Shown piece after piece: positions 42,870-50,763 of a stretch of 64,000 bases of DNA. The stretch is from SIG459 sp045631645. Lineage in GTDB: Bacteria; Bacillota; Clostridia; Oscillospirales; Oscillospiraceae. The stretch spans positions 30,057 through 94,056 of the forward strand of contig JAZQVC010000017.1 in assembly GCA_045631645.1 (NCBI GenBank), given 5' to 3'. Under the pieces are notes generated by a model that had not been told where the DNA came from, did no database searches, and was given only the letters and a program-made list of their open reading frames with translations. The stretch's first letter is position 1. Each line of letters opens with the position of its first letter. A program made the position numbers and the translations under genes.

Positions 42870-43211
42870 TCAGAAGCCCAGATTCAATCCGCCTGTGATG
42901 CGGCTCATTCCTGCGCTGGAAGCCTCTTCGCACTTGCGCAGAGCCTCGTTGACAGCTGCGATGACCATGTCCTGGAGCATCTCAACATCTTCGGGATCAA
43001 CTGCATCGGGGTCTATCTCAAGAGCAACCAGCTCGCGCTTGCCGCTGACAACAGCGCTTACAACGCCGCCGCCTGCAGTTGCGGTATACTGAGCCTTTTC
43101 AAGCTCTTCCTGCATTTTCAGAAGATCCTGCTGCATCTTCTGAGCCTGCTTCATCATCTGCATCTGATTCATTCCGCCGTAGCTGCCGCCACGGAATCCG
43201 CCTTTTGCCAT
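42870..43211 (-). CDS. YbaB/EbfC family nucleoid-associated protein
   Basis: A 113-residue DNA-binding protein of the YbaB/EbfC family, a small dimeric nucleoid component. Visible are the Met/Gln-rich N-terminal coiled coil (MNQMQMMKQAQKMQQDLLK) and the central beta part with VSGKRELVALEIDPDAVDPED. It follows dnaX by 28 bases, the conserved bacterial order dnaX-ybaB; recR, which often follows, is absent because a terminator comes next. Confidence 0.92.
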   Translation of the reverse strand: MAKGGFRGGSYGGMNQMQMMKQAQKMQQDLLKMQEELEKAQYTATAGGGVVSAVVSGKRELVALEIDPDAVDPEDVEMLQDMVIAAVNEALRKCEEASSAGMSRITGGLNLGF

Positions 43212-43239
43212 TTTTATATTCCTCCTGTGTGAGAATTGA

Positions 43240-45246
43240 TTACTTAAAAGATACTATTTCGAATTTGCCCAGCTCGTCCAGCTTGTCGGGGCCTGCAGGA
43301 GCGCCTGTCCTTTGGGCGGGAGCGGGGGCTTTGTCCGCGTCAACTATGCGGGCGGCGATAACCCTGCCTGCAATGGAGGTAGCCGCGGAGGCAACTTTTG
43401 CCACAATGTCAGGGCGGTTGAGCATATTCAGTGCGAAGGAACTTTTTACCGAGAGGGTAAGCTCGCTTCCGCTGATGAAGCCATCGACCTGAGTGGGGTC
43501 GGTCAGGAGCAGATAAAGACCGAAGGGCATATTTCCCGAAAGGGCGGCCTTGGTTTTTTCCCAAATCTGGGTGTCGCTTATTTCGGGCGCTTTCACGGGT
43601 GCTGCCGCAGCAATGGGCGCTGTGGGAGGAGCAATGTTATAAACATCTCTCTCCTCAAGGGGAGTGTTCTCCTCGCTGAGATAAACCTTGCGCTTTATCT
43701 CGATGTTGTCGCGAGGCCTTTCCTCTTCCTTTTCACGCATAAAGGAGGGAACATCAAGCTCATCTTCTTCCTCCTCCGCAGCTTTGGGCTCTTCGAAGGA
43801 AGGCATCTGAGCGGAGAAGCTCATCAAAGCAGAGCGGGGATCGGGAGGAACATCCTCATCTCCCGGGAGGGGAGGCAGCTCGTCTATAGGAGGCAGCTGG
43901 GAGAAAATATCGTCCTCATCATAGCTGTCTTCAGCAGTATCGGGAACGTATTCCTCTTCTTCCTCTTCCTCAAACACTGCGGGCTGAGGGGGAGCGGGAC
44001 GCTCCTCGCTTTCATAATCATCCACGGGGATATCATATTCAAAAGTGGGGGTGGGGGAAGCGGGAGTGGCGTCATAACGGGGAGCATAGGCGGCAGGCTG
44101 CTGCTTGAGCTCGGTGAGCTCCTGCTCCAGTTTCGCGATGCGCTGGCGCATAAGGGGAAGATCGTCACCAAGATCGCTCTCGCAGAGGGTTATGAGGCAA
44201 AGCTCACAAACTGTGCGCGCCTGACCGCTGCGTGTGTCCGCAAGGGCGGACTGGAGTATATTTATGTTGTTCACCAGTTCTCCGGTGCTGAGTTTTCCAG
44301 CGAAGGAGCGGAGAGTCCGCTCGTCATAGCAGCCGCTGAGAAGCTGCTTTCCGCCGCGGGGGGCAACCATGGTCATGAGAATCTCTCTGTGGAGACTGCT
44401 CAGCTCGCCAAGGAGAGTGGTGGGGTCTTTGCCTCCCTGCCAAAGCTCGGTGAAAAGATCGATGGCAGATGCGGTGTCGTGGTTGATGATATGTCGGAGC
44501 ATATCGCAAATATGCACTCTGCCTGCAAGACCCATGGCAGAGTATACGGTGTCGGCATTAATGATAGTGCGGCCTGAGCACTGGTCCAGCATGCTGAGAG
44601 CGTCTCGCATACCGCCTTCGGCCATGCCGGCAATAAGTGCTGCAGCGTCGGAACGGAGGTCGAGACCCTCCTGACGGGCAACATACATGAGGCGGTCTTC
44701 CACAACTGCGTTATCAAGGCGCTTGAAGGAATGGCGCTGGCAGCGGGAAAGAATGGTTGCGGGAACTTTGTGGAGCTCCGTGGTGGCGAGGATGAACATA
44801 AGATGCTCGGGCGGCTCTTCAAGAATTTTCAGAAGAGCGTTGAATGCCTGATTGCTCATCATGTGAACCTCGTCAACGATGTAAACGCGCTTAGCCACAC
44901 TGGCGGGGGAGAAAACAGCCTCATCCCTCAGGGCGCGAACATGGTCAACGCCGTTGTTGCTGGCTGCGTCCATTTCGACAACATCCATGATAGAGCCGTC
45001 ATCTATACCGAGGCAGGCGCTGCAGCGGTTGCAGGGATTGCCGTTTACGGGATGCAGACAGTTAACAGCCTTGGCAAGAATCTTGGCGCAGGTGGTTTTG
45101 CCTGTACCTCTGGTTCCTATGAAAAGGTAAGCATGGCTGAGTCTTCCGCCTGCCACCTGATTTTTCAGAGTTTCGGTAATATGCTCCTGTCCCACAACAT
45201 CGTCAAATGTTCTGGGACGCCATTTGCGGTATAATGCCTGATACAT
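43240..45246 (-). CDS. dnaX: DNA polymerase III subunit gamma/tau
   Basis: Clamp-loader ATPase and replisome organiser, 668 residues. N-terminal MYQALYRKWRPRTFDDVVGQ, Walker A GTRGTGKTTCAK near residue 45, a zinc module with C-x8-C-x2-C-x2-C pattern (CLHPVNGNPCNRCSAC), and DEVHMMS for Walker B. A long acidic, Pro-rich linker (about residues 390-560) precedes the C-terminal tau domain. The ATG at 45246 is preceded by GAGGAGG; the upstream extension runs into the SRP RNA gene and is not coding. No frameshift signal was looked for in detail. Confidence 0.95.
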   Translation of the reverse strand: MYQALYRKWRPRTFDDVVGQEHITETLKNQVAGGRLSHAYLFIGTRGTGKTTCAKILAKAVNCLHPVNGNPCNRCSACLGIDDGSIMDVVEMDAASNNGVDHVRALRDEAVFSPASVAKRVYIVDEVHMMSNQAFNALLKILEEPPEHLMFILATTELHKVPATILSRCQRHSFKRLDNAVVEDRLMYVARQEGLDLRSDAAALIAGMAEGGMRDALSMLDQCSGRTIINADTVYSAMGLAGRVHICDMLRHIINHDTASAIDLFTELWQGGKDPTTLLGELSSLHREILMTMVAPRGGKQLLSGCYDERTLRSFAGKLSTGELVNNINILQSALADTRSGQARTVCELCLITLCESDLGDDLPLMRQRIAKLEQELTELKQQPAAYAPRYDATPASPTPTFEYDIPVDDYESEERPAPPQPAVFEEEEEEEYVPDTAEDSYDEDDIFSQLPPIDELPPLPGDEDVPPDPRSALMSFSAQMPSFEEPKAAEEEEDELDVPSFMREKEEERPRDNIEIKRKVYLSEENTPLEERDVYNIAPPTAPIAAAAPVKAPEISDTQIWEKTKAALSGNMPFGLYLLLTDPTQVDGFISGSELTLSVKSSFALNMLNRPDIVAKVASAATSIAGRVIAARIVDADKAPAPAQRTGAPAGPDKLDELGKFEIVSFK

Positions 45247-45287
45247 GGCTTTTTTTACCTCCTCTGAGTTTTGGTAAATAGAAAAAT

Positions 45288-45587
45288 ACGACCCCGAGCA
45301 AGACTGCACACCCTTCTTCGGGAAATGTGACCCATCCGTTACAACAGCAGCCAACTCGGCTCCGGCACCCTCGCGGCACACGGAGTGACCCGCTTAATGC
45401 TGCTCGGTTCCCCGCCTGACATGGTTCACGGGACTCCGTTGCGCAAGACCGAAGCGTCAACATCGCTTACTGAGGTCAGTCGATACATCACATACCCTTG
45501 GTTGGGAATTCATCCCTGCTATAGCGGATTGCAGGTTACAGGGCACCGCTGGCTCCCCGACTAGTGCAGCCTTGCTCGGGGCCGCCA
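45288..45587 (-). ncRNA. ffs: Signal recognition particle RNA, large Gram-positive type
   Basis: On the minus strand the ends pair (GGCCCCGAGCAAGGC near 45585 with GTCTTGCTCGGGGTC near 45290). The SRP54-binding helix 8 is visible as CATGTCAGGCGGGGAACCG (around 45410-45428) followed by AGCAGCATTAAG. The length of about 300 nt and the Alu-domain-like 5' part fit the large scRNA of Bacillota. The order SRP RNA, dnaX, ybaB is the same as in Bacillus. Confidence 0.93.
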
Positions 45588-45591
45588 GATT

Positions 45592-45620
45592 ATTTTACTA
45601 CATATCGGGAAGATTATCAA
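45592..45620 (-). promoter_or_regulatory. Promoter of the SRP RNA gene
   Basis: Minus-strand TTGATA (45615-45620) and TAAAAT (45592-45597), 17-base spacing; start predicted near 45586. Confidence 0.75.
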
Positions 45621-45635
45621 TAGCAAATAAAATTC

Positions 45636-45663
45636 TTTACAATTGAATGGCCAGTGATATAAT
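45636..45663 (+). promoter_or_regulatory. Promoter of the interrupted tRNA-Ala
   Basis: TTTACA (45636-45641) and TATAAT (45658-45663), 16-base spacing; still intact. Confidence 0.75.
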
Positions 45664-45676
45664 AACCTTTACTTTT

Positions 45677-46024
45677 GGGCCTATAGCTCAGCTGGGAGAG
45701 CGTAGCCTGACCGACATAGTCCGAGCCCGTTTTTGAGGGCATATCCGTTGCCATTGCTGCGTTGTCGGCTTTTGTTGGGCGCAAAGCCCATCTGCAAGCC
45801 GCCGCCTTGCACTGTCTTAGTATATGCCCTCAAAAATCTTCGACTCCCCGAGAGGGGATTTTGGGGTCAGGCAAAATTGAGTGATGCAGGTGGGCTGTCG
45901 CCCACCAAAGAATGAAATGCGCTCTGGCGCTAAAATCCACCTCGCGGAGCGTGTTCGGATTATATCGGTCAGGCTTCGGTTCGCATTCGTAAGGTCGTCG
46001 GTTCGATCCCGATTAGGTCCACCA
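45677..46024 (+). pseudogene. tRNA-Ala (CGC) interrupted by the 270-bp element
   Basis: The 5' part (45677-45704) has the acceptor strand GGGCCTA and D-arm; the 3' part (45977-46024) has the anticodon loop TTCGCAT (anticodon CGC), variable loop AGGTC, T-arm, TAGGTCC and encoded CCA. Joining them without the element and one 2-base target copy gives exactly 76 nt, a TACGG/TCGTA anticodon stem, and the G3-U70 pair and A73 that mark tRNA-Ala. The insertion lies in the 5' strand of the anticodon stem, so no normal tRNA should be made unless the insert is removed from the RNA. Confidence 0.9.
45705..45974 (+). mobile_element. 270-bp MITE-like element, copy 2
   Basis: Same orientation and length as copy 1, ends GCCTGACC/GGTCAGGC, flanked by TA on the left and TT on the right (a TA duplication with one change). 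The long stem here is fully paired (TTTTTGAGGGCATAT with ATATGCCCTCAAAAA). The two internal hairpins have altered but still pairing sequence: GTTGGGC-GCAAA-GCCCATC with one mismatch, and GGTGGGC-TGTC-GCCCACC. Confidence 0.93.
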
Positions 46025-46028
46025 AAAC

Positions 46029-46068
46029 AAAAAACCCCTGTCTGCTTTTTCGCAGACAGGGGATTTTC
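46029..46068. terminator. Bidirectional terminator
   Basis: Stem AACCCCTGTCTGC/GCAGACAGGGG between the tRNA-Ala locus and the molybdenum cofactor operon. Confidence 0.85.
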
Positions 46069-46980
46069 TTATTTTTCAAAAATTTCCGTTTCGGAAACGC
46101 AATGATTTTTCAGGGTGCCCACAAGGAAGTCCAGCGCGGCAACAACATTGGGACGGATGTCTCCCCCAATGAGAACAAGCATAATATCGTCGCCCACCTT
46201 CAGCTCGCCCTCGTTGAGCCAGACGCGGACATAGCTTATCCCCTCCAGCGCGTATGTTTCGGCAACAGCTTTATCAACCTTTTCCTTGTCGTAGGAAAAG
46301 AGCATACCACATACGGGAGAGGCGCTCTCGTCTCCGCTGCGGACGCGAGCCTTGGCGGTGGAGCGGACAACGCCGTTATGGCTCAGATACATGCCGACTT
46401 TGCCTGCGGAGGGGTGAGATTTTGCCTCTCGCAGCCATTCCTCCATAGAAGGAAGCTTCTTTTTGTGATGGTGATGATGGTGATGACTTTCGCCGCAGTC
46501 GGCACTGCCGCTTCCCAAAAGCATCTCCAATCCGTGTTCAACAGCATCCAGCACAGCCAGGAGGTTTTCCTTTGCGGCCTTTTCGCTGCCGGGGAGGTTT
46601 ATTATAAGGCTGCGGGAGCGTATGCCTGCTTCGGAGCGGGAGAGGCAGCCCTTGGGTGTGATGCGCATACTCTCTGCACGCATTGCCTCAGGTATACCCG
46701 GAGTGCGGCGCTCAATGACCTCAAGAGTGGCTTCGGGGGTTATATCTCTGGGGGAAAAGCCCGTTCCGCCGGTGGTGAGAATAAGTTCAATATTCATTTC
46801 ATCGGCACATTTTATAAGTTCAGCTTTAATCTGCTCTTTTTCATCGGGAATGATGGAGGTATGGGCAATGCTCCAGCCCTTGCTCTCCAAAATGGCGCAA
46901 ATGGCAGGGCCGCTGGTATCTACCCTCTCGCCACGGGAGCCTTTGTCGCTGACGGTGATGACAGCTGCTTTATAGCTCAT
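46069..46980 (-). CDS. MogA/MoaB-MoaE-like fusion protein with polyhistidine linker
   Basis: A 303-residue protein for molybdenum cofactor synthesis. Residues 1-165 form a MogA/MoaB domain (VITVSDKGSRGERVDTSGP, then LTTGGTGFSPRDITPEAT), which adenylylates molybdopterin. A linker with seven consecutive His (near residue 175) follows. Residues about 195-303 resemble MoaE, the large molybdopterin synthase subunit (HNGVVRSTAKARVRSG), but the usual HR and C-terminal KKE-type catalytic residues are not evident, so this half may be inactive. The start overlaps the mobB-moaC stop by four bases. Confidence 0.82.
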   Translation of the reverse strand: MSYKAAVITVSDKGSRGERVDTSGPAICAILESKGWSIAHTSIIPDEKEQIKAELIKCADEMNIELILTTGGTGFSPRDITPEATLEVIERRTPGIPEAMRAESMRITPKGCLSRSEAGIRSRSLIINLPGSEKAAKENLLAVLDAVEHGLEMLLGSGSADCGESHHHHHHHKKKLPSMEEWLREAKSHPSAGKVGMYLSHNGVVRSTAKARVRSGDESASPVCGMLFSYDKEKVDKAVAETYALEGISYVRVWLNEGELKVGDDIMLVLIGGDIRPNVVAALDFLVGTLKNHCVSETEIFEK

Positions 46981-47951
46981 ATGTTGTCCTCCCTGCGAAA
47001 ATCTCCGTGGACACCGCCTGTTTTGCTTATAAGGCGAATATCGCTTATGACCATATCCTTCTGAACGGCTTTGCACATATCGTAAACCGTCAAAGCGGCG
47101 GCGGATACGGCTGTGAGAGCCTCCATTTCAACACCCGTGCGTCCGTCGCAGGATACGGTGGCTTCAATTTCAACGCTGAGAGCGTCCTCGTCGAGATGAA
47201 GAGCGAGGTCAATTCCGTCAATGAGAATGGGATGGCACATGGGGATAAGATCGGGGGTGCGCTTTGCGCCCATTACGCCTGCAATCTGGGCAACGGTGAG
47301 AACATCGCCCTTTTTCATTCCACCGCTTTTGATGAGATCAAAGGTCTCGCGGTTTACAAGCACTCTTGCAGCGGCAACGGCGGTGCGGCGCGAAGGAGCC
47401 TTTTCACCCACATCCACCATCTTGGCGCGGCCTTCGTTATTAAAATGGGTGAAATCCTTGTTTTGTTCCATTCTTGTTCTCTCCATAATAAAATCTGCAA
47501 TTTCTTTTATGTCATTCAAAGCAAAGCGGGGCAAAGCCGTATCCATATTAAAGTCTGTGACTATGGCAATGAAACGGTCAAGAGGGGCGGTGAAGCCTTT
47601 TCCCGTTTCCTCCCTTGCAATGCCTATTTGGGGAAGGTTTTCGTTTTTATAACCCTCCACCAGTATGAGATCCACATTGTGAACCATATTAAGAAGCTTT
47701 TCAAGGGAAAGGCTGCCCTGCTCAATATAAGCTGTTTTTCCCGAGGAGCTTATCATGGTGATATCTGCTCCCGCATCGGCAAAACGTCGGGAGTCCTTGC
47801 CCTCGTAGTCTATCTCAAATTCGTGTCCGTCATGCTTGATAACTGCAAGACGCATTCCGCGGCTTTTAAGCTCCCGTATCAACTTTTCGATGAGGGTGGT
47901 TTTGCCGGTGCCGGAATAGGCGGCAAAGGCGATGACGGGTATGCTGTTCAT
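46977..47951 (-). CDS. MobB-MoaC fusion protein
   Basis: A 324-residue fusion. Residues 1-160 are MobB-like (P-loop AYSGTGKTTLIEKL, then LILVEGYKNENLPQ), a GTP-binding accessory of Mo-guanine dinucleotide formation. Residues about 165-324 are MoaC (cyclic pyranopterin monophosphate synthase), with MVDVGEKAPSRRTAVA at its start, PMCHPI near residue 243 and VEMEALTAVSAAALTVYDM near residue 277. The gene lies three bases from moaA and overlaps mogA, so the three are one operon. Confidence 0.9.
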   Translation of the reverse strand: MNSIPVIAFAAYSGTGKTTLIEKLIRELKSRGMRLAVIKHDGHEFEIDYEGKDSRRFADAGADITMISSSGKTAYIEQGSLSLEKLLNMVHNVDLILVEGYKNENLPQIGIAREETGKGFTAPLDRFIAIVTDFNMDTALPRFALNDIKEIADFIMERTRMEQNKDFTHFNNEGRAKMVDVGEKAPSRRTAVAAARVLVNRETFDLIKSGGMKKGDVLTVAQIAGVMGAKRTPDLIPMCHPILIDGIDLALHLDEDALSVEIEATVSCDGRTGVEMEALTAVSAAALTVYDMCKAVQKDMVISDIRLISKTGGVHGDFRREDNI

Positions 47952-47954
47952 GTT

Positions 47955-48908
47955 TCAGCCTCCGATGCTGTTCATATTGCGGCCTGCATTGCTGCGCAAT
48001 GAAGCGGAAAGGGGCAGGTGGCAGGCAGGTTTTGCCATAATGGCGCGCTCAAACTCTTTGCGCATTTCATCGTAGTCCAGACCTTTTACGGAAAACTCCT
48101 GATCGGAGTGGAGGCAGGGCTTTATTTTTCCGTCTGCCGTAAGGCGAATTCTGTTGCACTCGGCGCAGAAATGGCTGCTGACTGCGCTTATCAGTCCTAT
48201 GTTTCCGTAGGAATCGGGCAGGCGGTAGAGCTTTGCAACGCCGTCATTTTGCTTTGCGGAGATAAGAGAGGGCAGAGCGTCCGTAACGGCGGATACGGGA
48301 ATATAGGCGGCGGTGCCAAACTGCTCAAATTCGGTCATGGGCATAAGCTCGATAAACCTGATATCGGCCTTATAACGGCGGCTTAGTTCCGCCAGTGCGG
48401 GAATTTCGTCATCATTGAAGCCGCCTATCAAAACGGCATTGATCTTCAGATGCTCAAAGCCGGCCTCAAATGCGGCGTCTATTCCTTTCAGCGCATCATC
48501 CAAAGTTCCCGTTCGGGTGATATAGGAATATTTTTCCGGATTCAGTGTGTCCAGACTGATGTTCAATCTGCTGACTCCGGCGGATCTTAAATCCTTTGCC
48601 ATTTTGGGAAGCAGTGTGCCGTTGGTGGTAAGGCATATCTCGCTGATGCCTTCCACTTCGGCGCAGCGCTCACAGATGGAGATTATGTTTTTCTTCACCA
48701 GAGGTTCGCCTCCGGTAAGTCTGAGCTTGTGTATACCCAGAGAGGCTGCAGCCTGTACGGCTTGTATCATCTCGTCTTCCGTGAGCATTTCGCTATGACT
48801 TTTTTTGCATACGCCCTCTGCGGGCATACAGTATCTGCAGCGCAGATTGCAAAGCTCAGTCACCGAAAGACGCAGATAATAAATGTCTCTTCCGTATGTA
48901 TCAATCAT
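47955..48908 (-). CDS. moaA: GTP 3',8-cyclase
   Basis: A 317-residue radical SAM enzyme that starts molybdopterin synthesis from GTP together with MoaC. The first [4Fe-4S] cluster motif is CNLRCRYCMP near residue 17, and the C-terminal cluster is FCAECNRIRLTADGKIKPCL near residue 248. The final GG typical of MoaA is present (NMNSIGG). It heads the operon moaA, mobB-moaC, mogA-moaE. No molybdenum cofactor riboswitch fits in the 62-base gap upstream, and no molybdoenzyme or molybdate transporter is in the window. Confidence 0.95.
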   Translation of the reverse strand: MIDTYGRDIYYLRLSVTELCNLRCRYCMPAEGVCKKSHSEMLTEDEMIQAVQAAASLGIHKLRLTGGEPLVKKNIISICERCAEVEGISEICLTTNGTLLPKMAKDLRSAGVSRLNISLDTLNPEKYSYITRTGTLDDALKGIDAAFEAGFEHLKINAVLIGGFNDDEIPALAELSRRYKADIRFIELMPMTEFEQFGTAAYIPVSAVTDALPSLISAKQNDGVAKLYRLPDSYGNIGLISAVSSHFCAECNRIRLTADGKIKPCLHSDQEFSVKGLDYDEMRKEFERAIMAKPACHLPLSASLRSNAGRNMNSIGG

Positions 48909-48925
48909 ATAAATACCTTCATAGG

Positions 48926-48954
48926 CCGGTGCGAGGAATAAGCCCTCGCACCGG
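48926..48954 (-). terminator. Strong hairpin between the YugP-like gene and moaA
   Basis: Perfect 11-bp stem CCGGTGCGAGG/CCTCGCACCGG with a 7-base loop but no clear T-run; termination or mRNA processing are both possible. Confidence 0.5.
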
Positions 48955-48970
48955 AGGAATAATCTTTCTT

Positions 48971-49651
48971 TTATCGTCTTCTGCGGGTGAGAAGTACGAG
49001 GCGGAGAAGCTGCAAAATTGTGGCAAGCAGAGAAGCCACATAGGTCATCGCAGCGGCGCGGAGAACTTTGCTCGCACCGCGAAGTTCATCTTCCATCAAC
49101 ATGTTGCCGCTTTCGAGAATTTTCAAAGCCCTTGATGAGGCATTGAATTCAACGGGCAGAGTTATCAGCTGGAAGAGCACAACAAAGGTGAAGAGGAAAA
49201 CGCCTACCTGAGCAAGTCCCGTCAGACCAAGAACGAGACCGATAATGATGATGGGCCAGCTGAGCTTGGAGCCTATGTTGGCAATGGGCACTGCAAGGCT
49301 GCGAAGCTTCAAGGGACCATAGCCCACTGCGTGCTGAATTGCATGGCCGCATTCGTGGGCGGCAACGCCGATTGCCGCAACGGAAGTGGAGCCATAAACG
49401 GAGTCGGAAAGGCGCAGTACCTTTTCATTTGGGGCATAATGATCCGTGAGAGAGCCGTTTACCCGCTCGATTCGCACATCATGAATGCCCGCACCGTTAA
49501 GAATGCGCTGTGCCACCTGCTCTGCGCTGAGTCCGCGGACGGAGCGCATGTCGCTGAAACGGCGGAAGGTGGTCTTCACTCTCAGGGCGGCAAAGGCGCT
49601 TATAAGGGCGCCGATTATTACAAGAATATATGTGTAGTCCCAGTAGAACAT
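48971..49651 (-). CDS. Zinc metallopeptidase, YugP family
   Basis: A 226-residue membrane-bound metallopeptidase. An N-terminal membrane segment is followed by a catalytic region with the zinc-binding AAHECGHAIQHA near residue 100 (HExxH reads HECGH) and a glutamate in LPVEFNASSRAL near residue 170; two or three further hydrophobic segments follow. The family is widespread in Bacillota with no assigned substrate. The short basic end RRRR is cytoplasmic by prediction. Confidence 0.88.
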   Translation of the reverse strand: MFYWDYTYILVIIGALISAFAALRVKTTFRRFSDMRSVRGLSAEQVAQRILNGAGIHDVRIERVNGSLTDHYAPNEKVLRLSDSVYGSTSVAAIGVAAHECGHAIQHAVGYGPLKLRSLAVPIANIGSKLSWPIIIIGLVLGLTGLAQVGVFLFTFVVLFQLITLPVEFNASSRALKILESGNMLMEDELRGASKVLRAAAMTYVASLLATILQLLRLVLLTRRRR

Positions 49652-49675
49652 AAGTTTTCTCCTTTTTTGACGGGT

Positions 49676-49704
49676 ATAATAAGTATATCATCCTGAAAAA
49701 TCAA
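49676..49704 (-). promoter_or_regulatory. Promoter of the YugP-like gene
   Basis: Minus-strand TTGATT (49699-49704) and TATTAT (49676-49681), 17-base spacing. Confidence 0.65.
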
Positions 49705-49719
49705 GGTCAAGGGATGCTA

Positions 49720-49748
49720 TTTACTTGAAGAGGCATATGGATTATAAT
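49720..49748 (+). promoter_or_regulatory. Promoter of the D-cysteine desulfhydrase-like gene
   Basis: TTTACT (49720-49725) and TATAAT (49743-49748), 17-base spacing. Confidence 0.6.
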
Positions 49749-49775
49749 TATTATACGCAAAAAGGAGTGATGAAT

Positions 49776-50717
49776 ATGGAAGCAAAATTTCCCAATAAAA
49801 TCTCCATTGGCATTTTCCCCACGCCCATACATAAGCTTGAAAACATCAGCCGTCTTTTGGGCACAAATGTTTATATCAAGCGTGATGATATGAGCGGACT
49901 TGCCCTCGGCGGCAACAAGCTGCGCAAGCTGGAATATCTTCTCGCCGACGCCAAAGCCAAAGGCGCGGAAGTGGTTTTCACAACCGGCGGCGCCCAGAGC
50001 AACCACGCAATGCTCACAGCTGCAGCCTGCAGAAAGCTGGGTATGGAGCCCATACTCATTTTGAAAAAGCGCGGAGTTTGCGAAAAAGTGGGCAATCAGC
50101 TTCTTAACAGCCTTATGGGCACCGATGTCCGCTTTGTGGATACGGATTCCTATGACGATATTTATGCGGAGATGGACAAAGTGGGTCTTGCCCTCGGCAA
50201 ACCCTATTACAAAATCCCCTGCGGCGGCTCAAATGCCTTGGGCAGTGTCGGCTACGTGGACTGTATAAAAGAAATAAGCGAACAGGGAATTGAGTTTGAC
50301 CATATTATCTGCGCGGAGGGCAGCGGCGGCACCATGGCGGGAGTTGCTTTGGGTGCTATGCTTTATGCGCCTAAGGCAAAGGTTACGGGTATGATGGTGG
50401 ACACCGACCCCTTTGATGAAATAACCCCCGCCCTTATGAAAGGCGCGGCGGAGATTTTGGGGCTTGATATAGAGATAAACTCAGATGGCTTCACCCTCAG
50501 AGACATGTGCGGACCAGGTTATGCCATACCCTCGGAGGAGGGCAACGCCGCAGTGGCGCTGCTTGCAAAGAAAGAGGGACTTTTCCTCGACCCCGTTTAT
50601 ACCGGCAAAGCCTTTGCAGGTCTTCTGGAAATGGCGAAAGAGGGCGCTTTCAAAAGCGAGGATAATGTGCTCTTCATCCATACCGGTGGAGCAGGCGGCC
50701 TTTTTGCATTAGGCTAA
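49776..50717 (+). CDS. D-cysteine desulfhydrase / ACC deaminase family PLP enzyme
   Basis: A 313-residue fold-type II PLP enzyme. The PLP lysine is in ALGGNKLRKLEYL near residue 45, and QSNHA near residue 72 and CGGSNALG near residue 146 contact substrate and cofactor. The family includes D-cysteine desulfhydrase (D-cysteine to pyruvate, sulfide and ammonia) and ACC deaminase; the former is likelier in an anaerobe. AAAGGAG lies 8 bases before the ATG at 49776. Monocistronic. Confidence 0.85.
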   Translation: MEAKFPNKISIGIFPTPIHKLENISRLLGTNVYIKRDDMSGLALGGNKLRKLEYLLADAKAKGAEVVFTTGGAQSNHAMLTAAACRKLGMEPILILKKRGVCEKVGNQLLNSLMGTDVRFVDTDSYDDIYAEMDKVGLALGKPYYKIPCGGSNALGSVGYVDCIKEISEQGIEFDHIICAEGSGGTMAGVALGAMLYAPKAKVTGMMVDTDPFDEITPALMKGAAEILGLDIEINSDGFTLRDMCGPGYAIPSEEGNAAVALLAKKEGLFLDPVYTGKAFAGLLEMAKEGAFKSEDNVLFIHTGGAGGLFALG

Positions 50718-50753
50718 TAAAAAAACCAGACCCATATGGGTCTGGTTTTTATT
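50717..50753. terminator. Bidirectional terminator
   Basis: Perfect palindrome AAACCAGACCCATATGGG and complement between convergent genes. Confidence 0.9.
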
Positions 50754-50763
50754 TATCGGATTA

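Noticed and set aside
45203..45463. N-terminal extension of dnaX and other small frames in 45247-45590
   Set aside because: This stretch is the SRP RNA gene; dnaX starts at 45246 with its own ribosome site.
46440..46480. Seven-histidine stretch as a cloning tag or vector contamination
   Set aside because: It is internal, flanked by native-looking sequence in an operon with overlapping genes.
48909..48970. Molybdenum cofactor riboswitch upstream of moaA
   Set aside because: Only 62 bases are available, holding a single hairpin; the known motif is larger and multi-helical.
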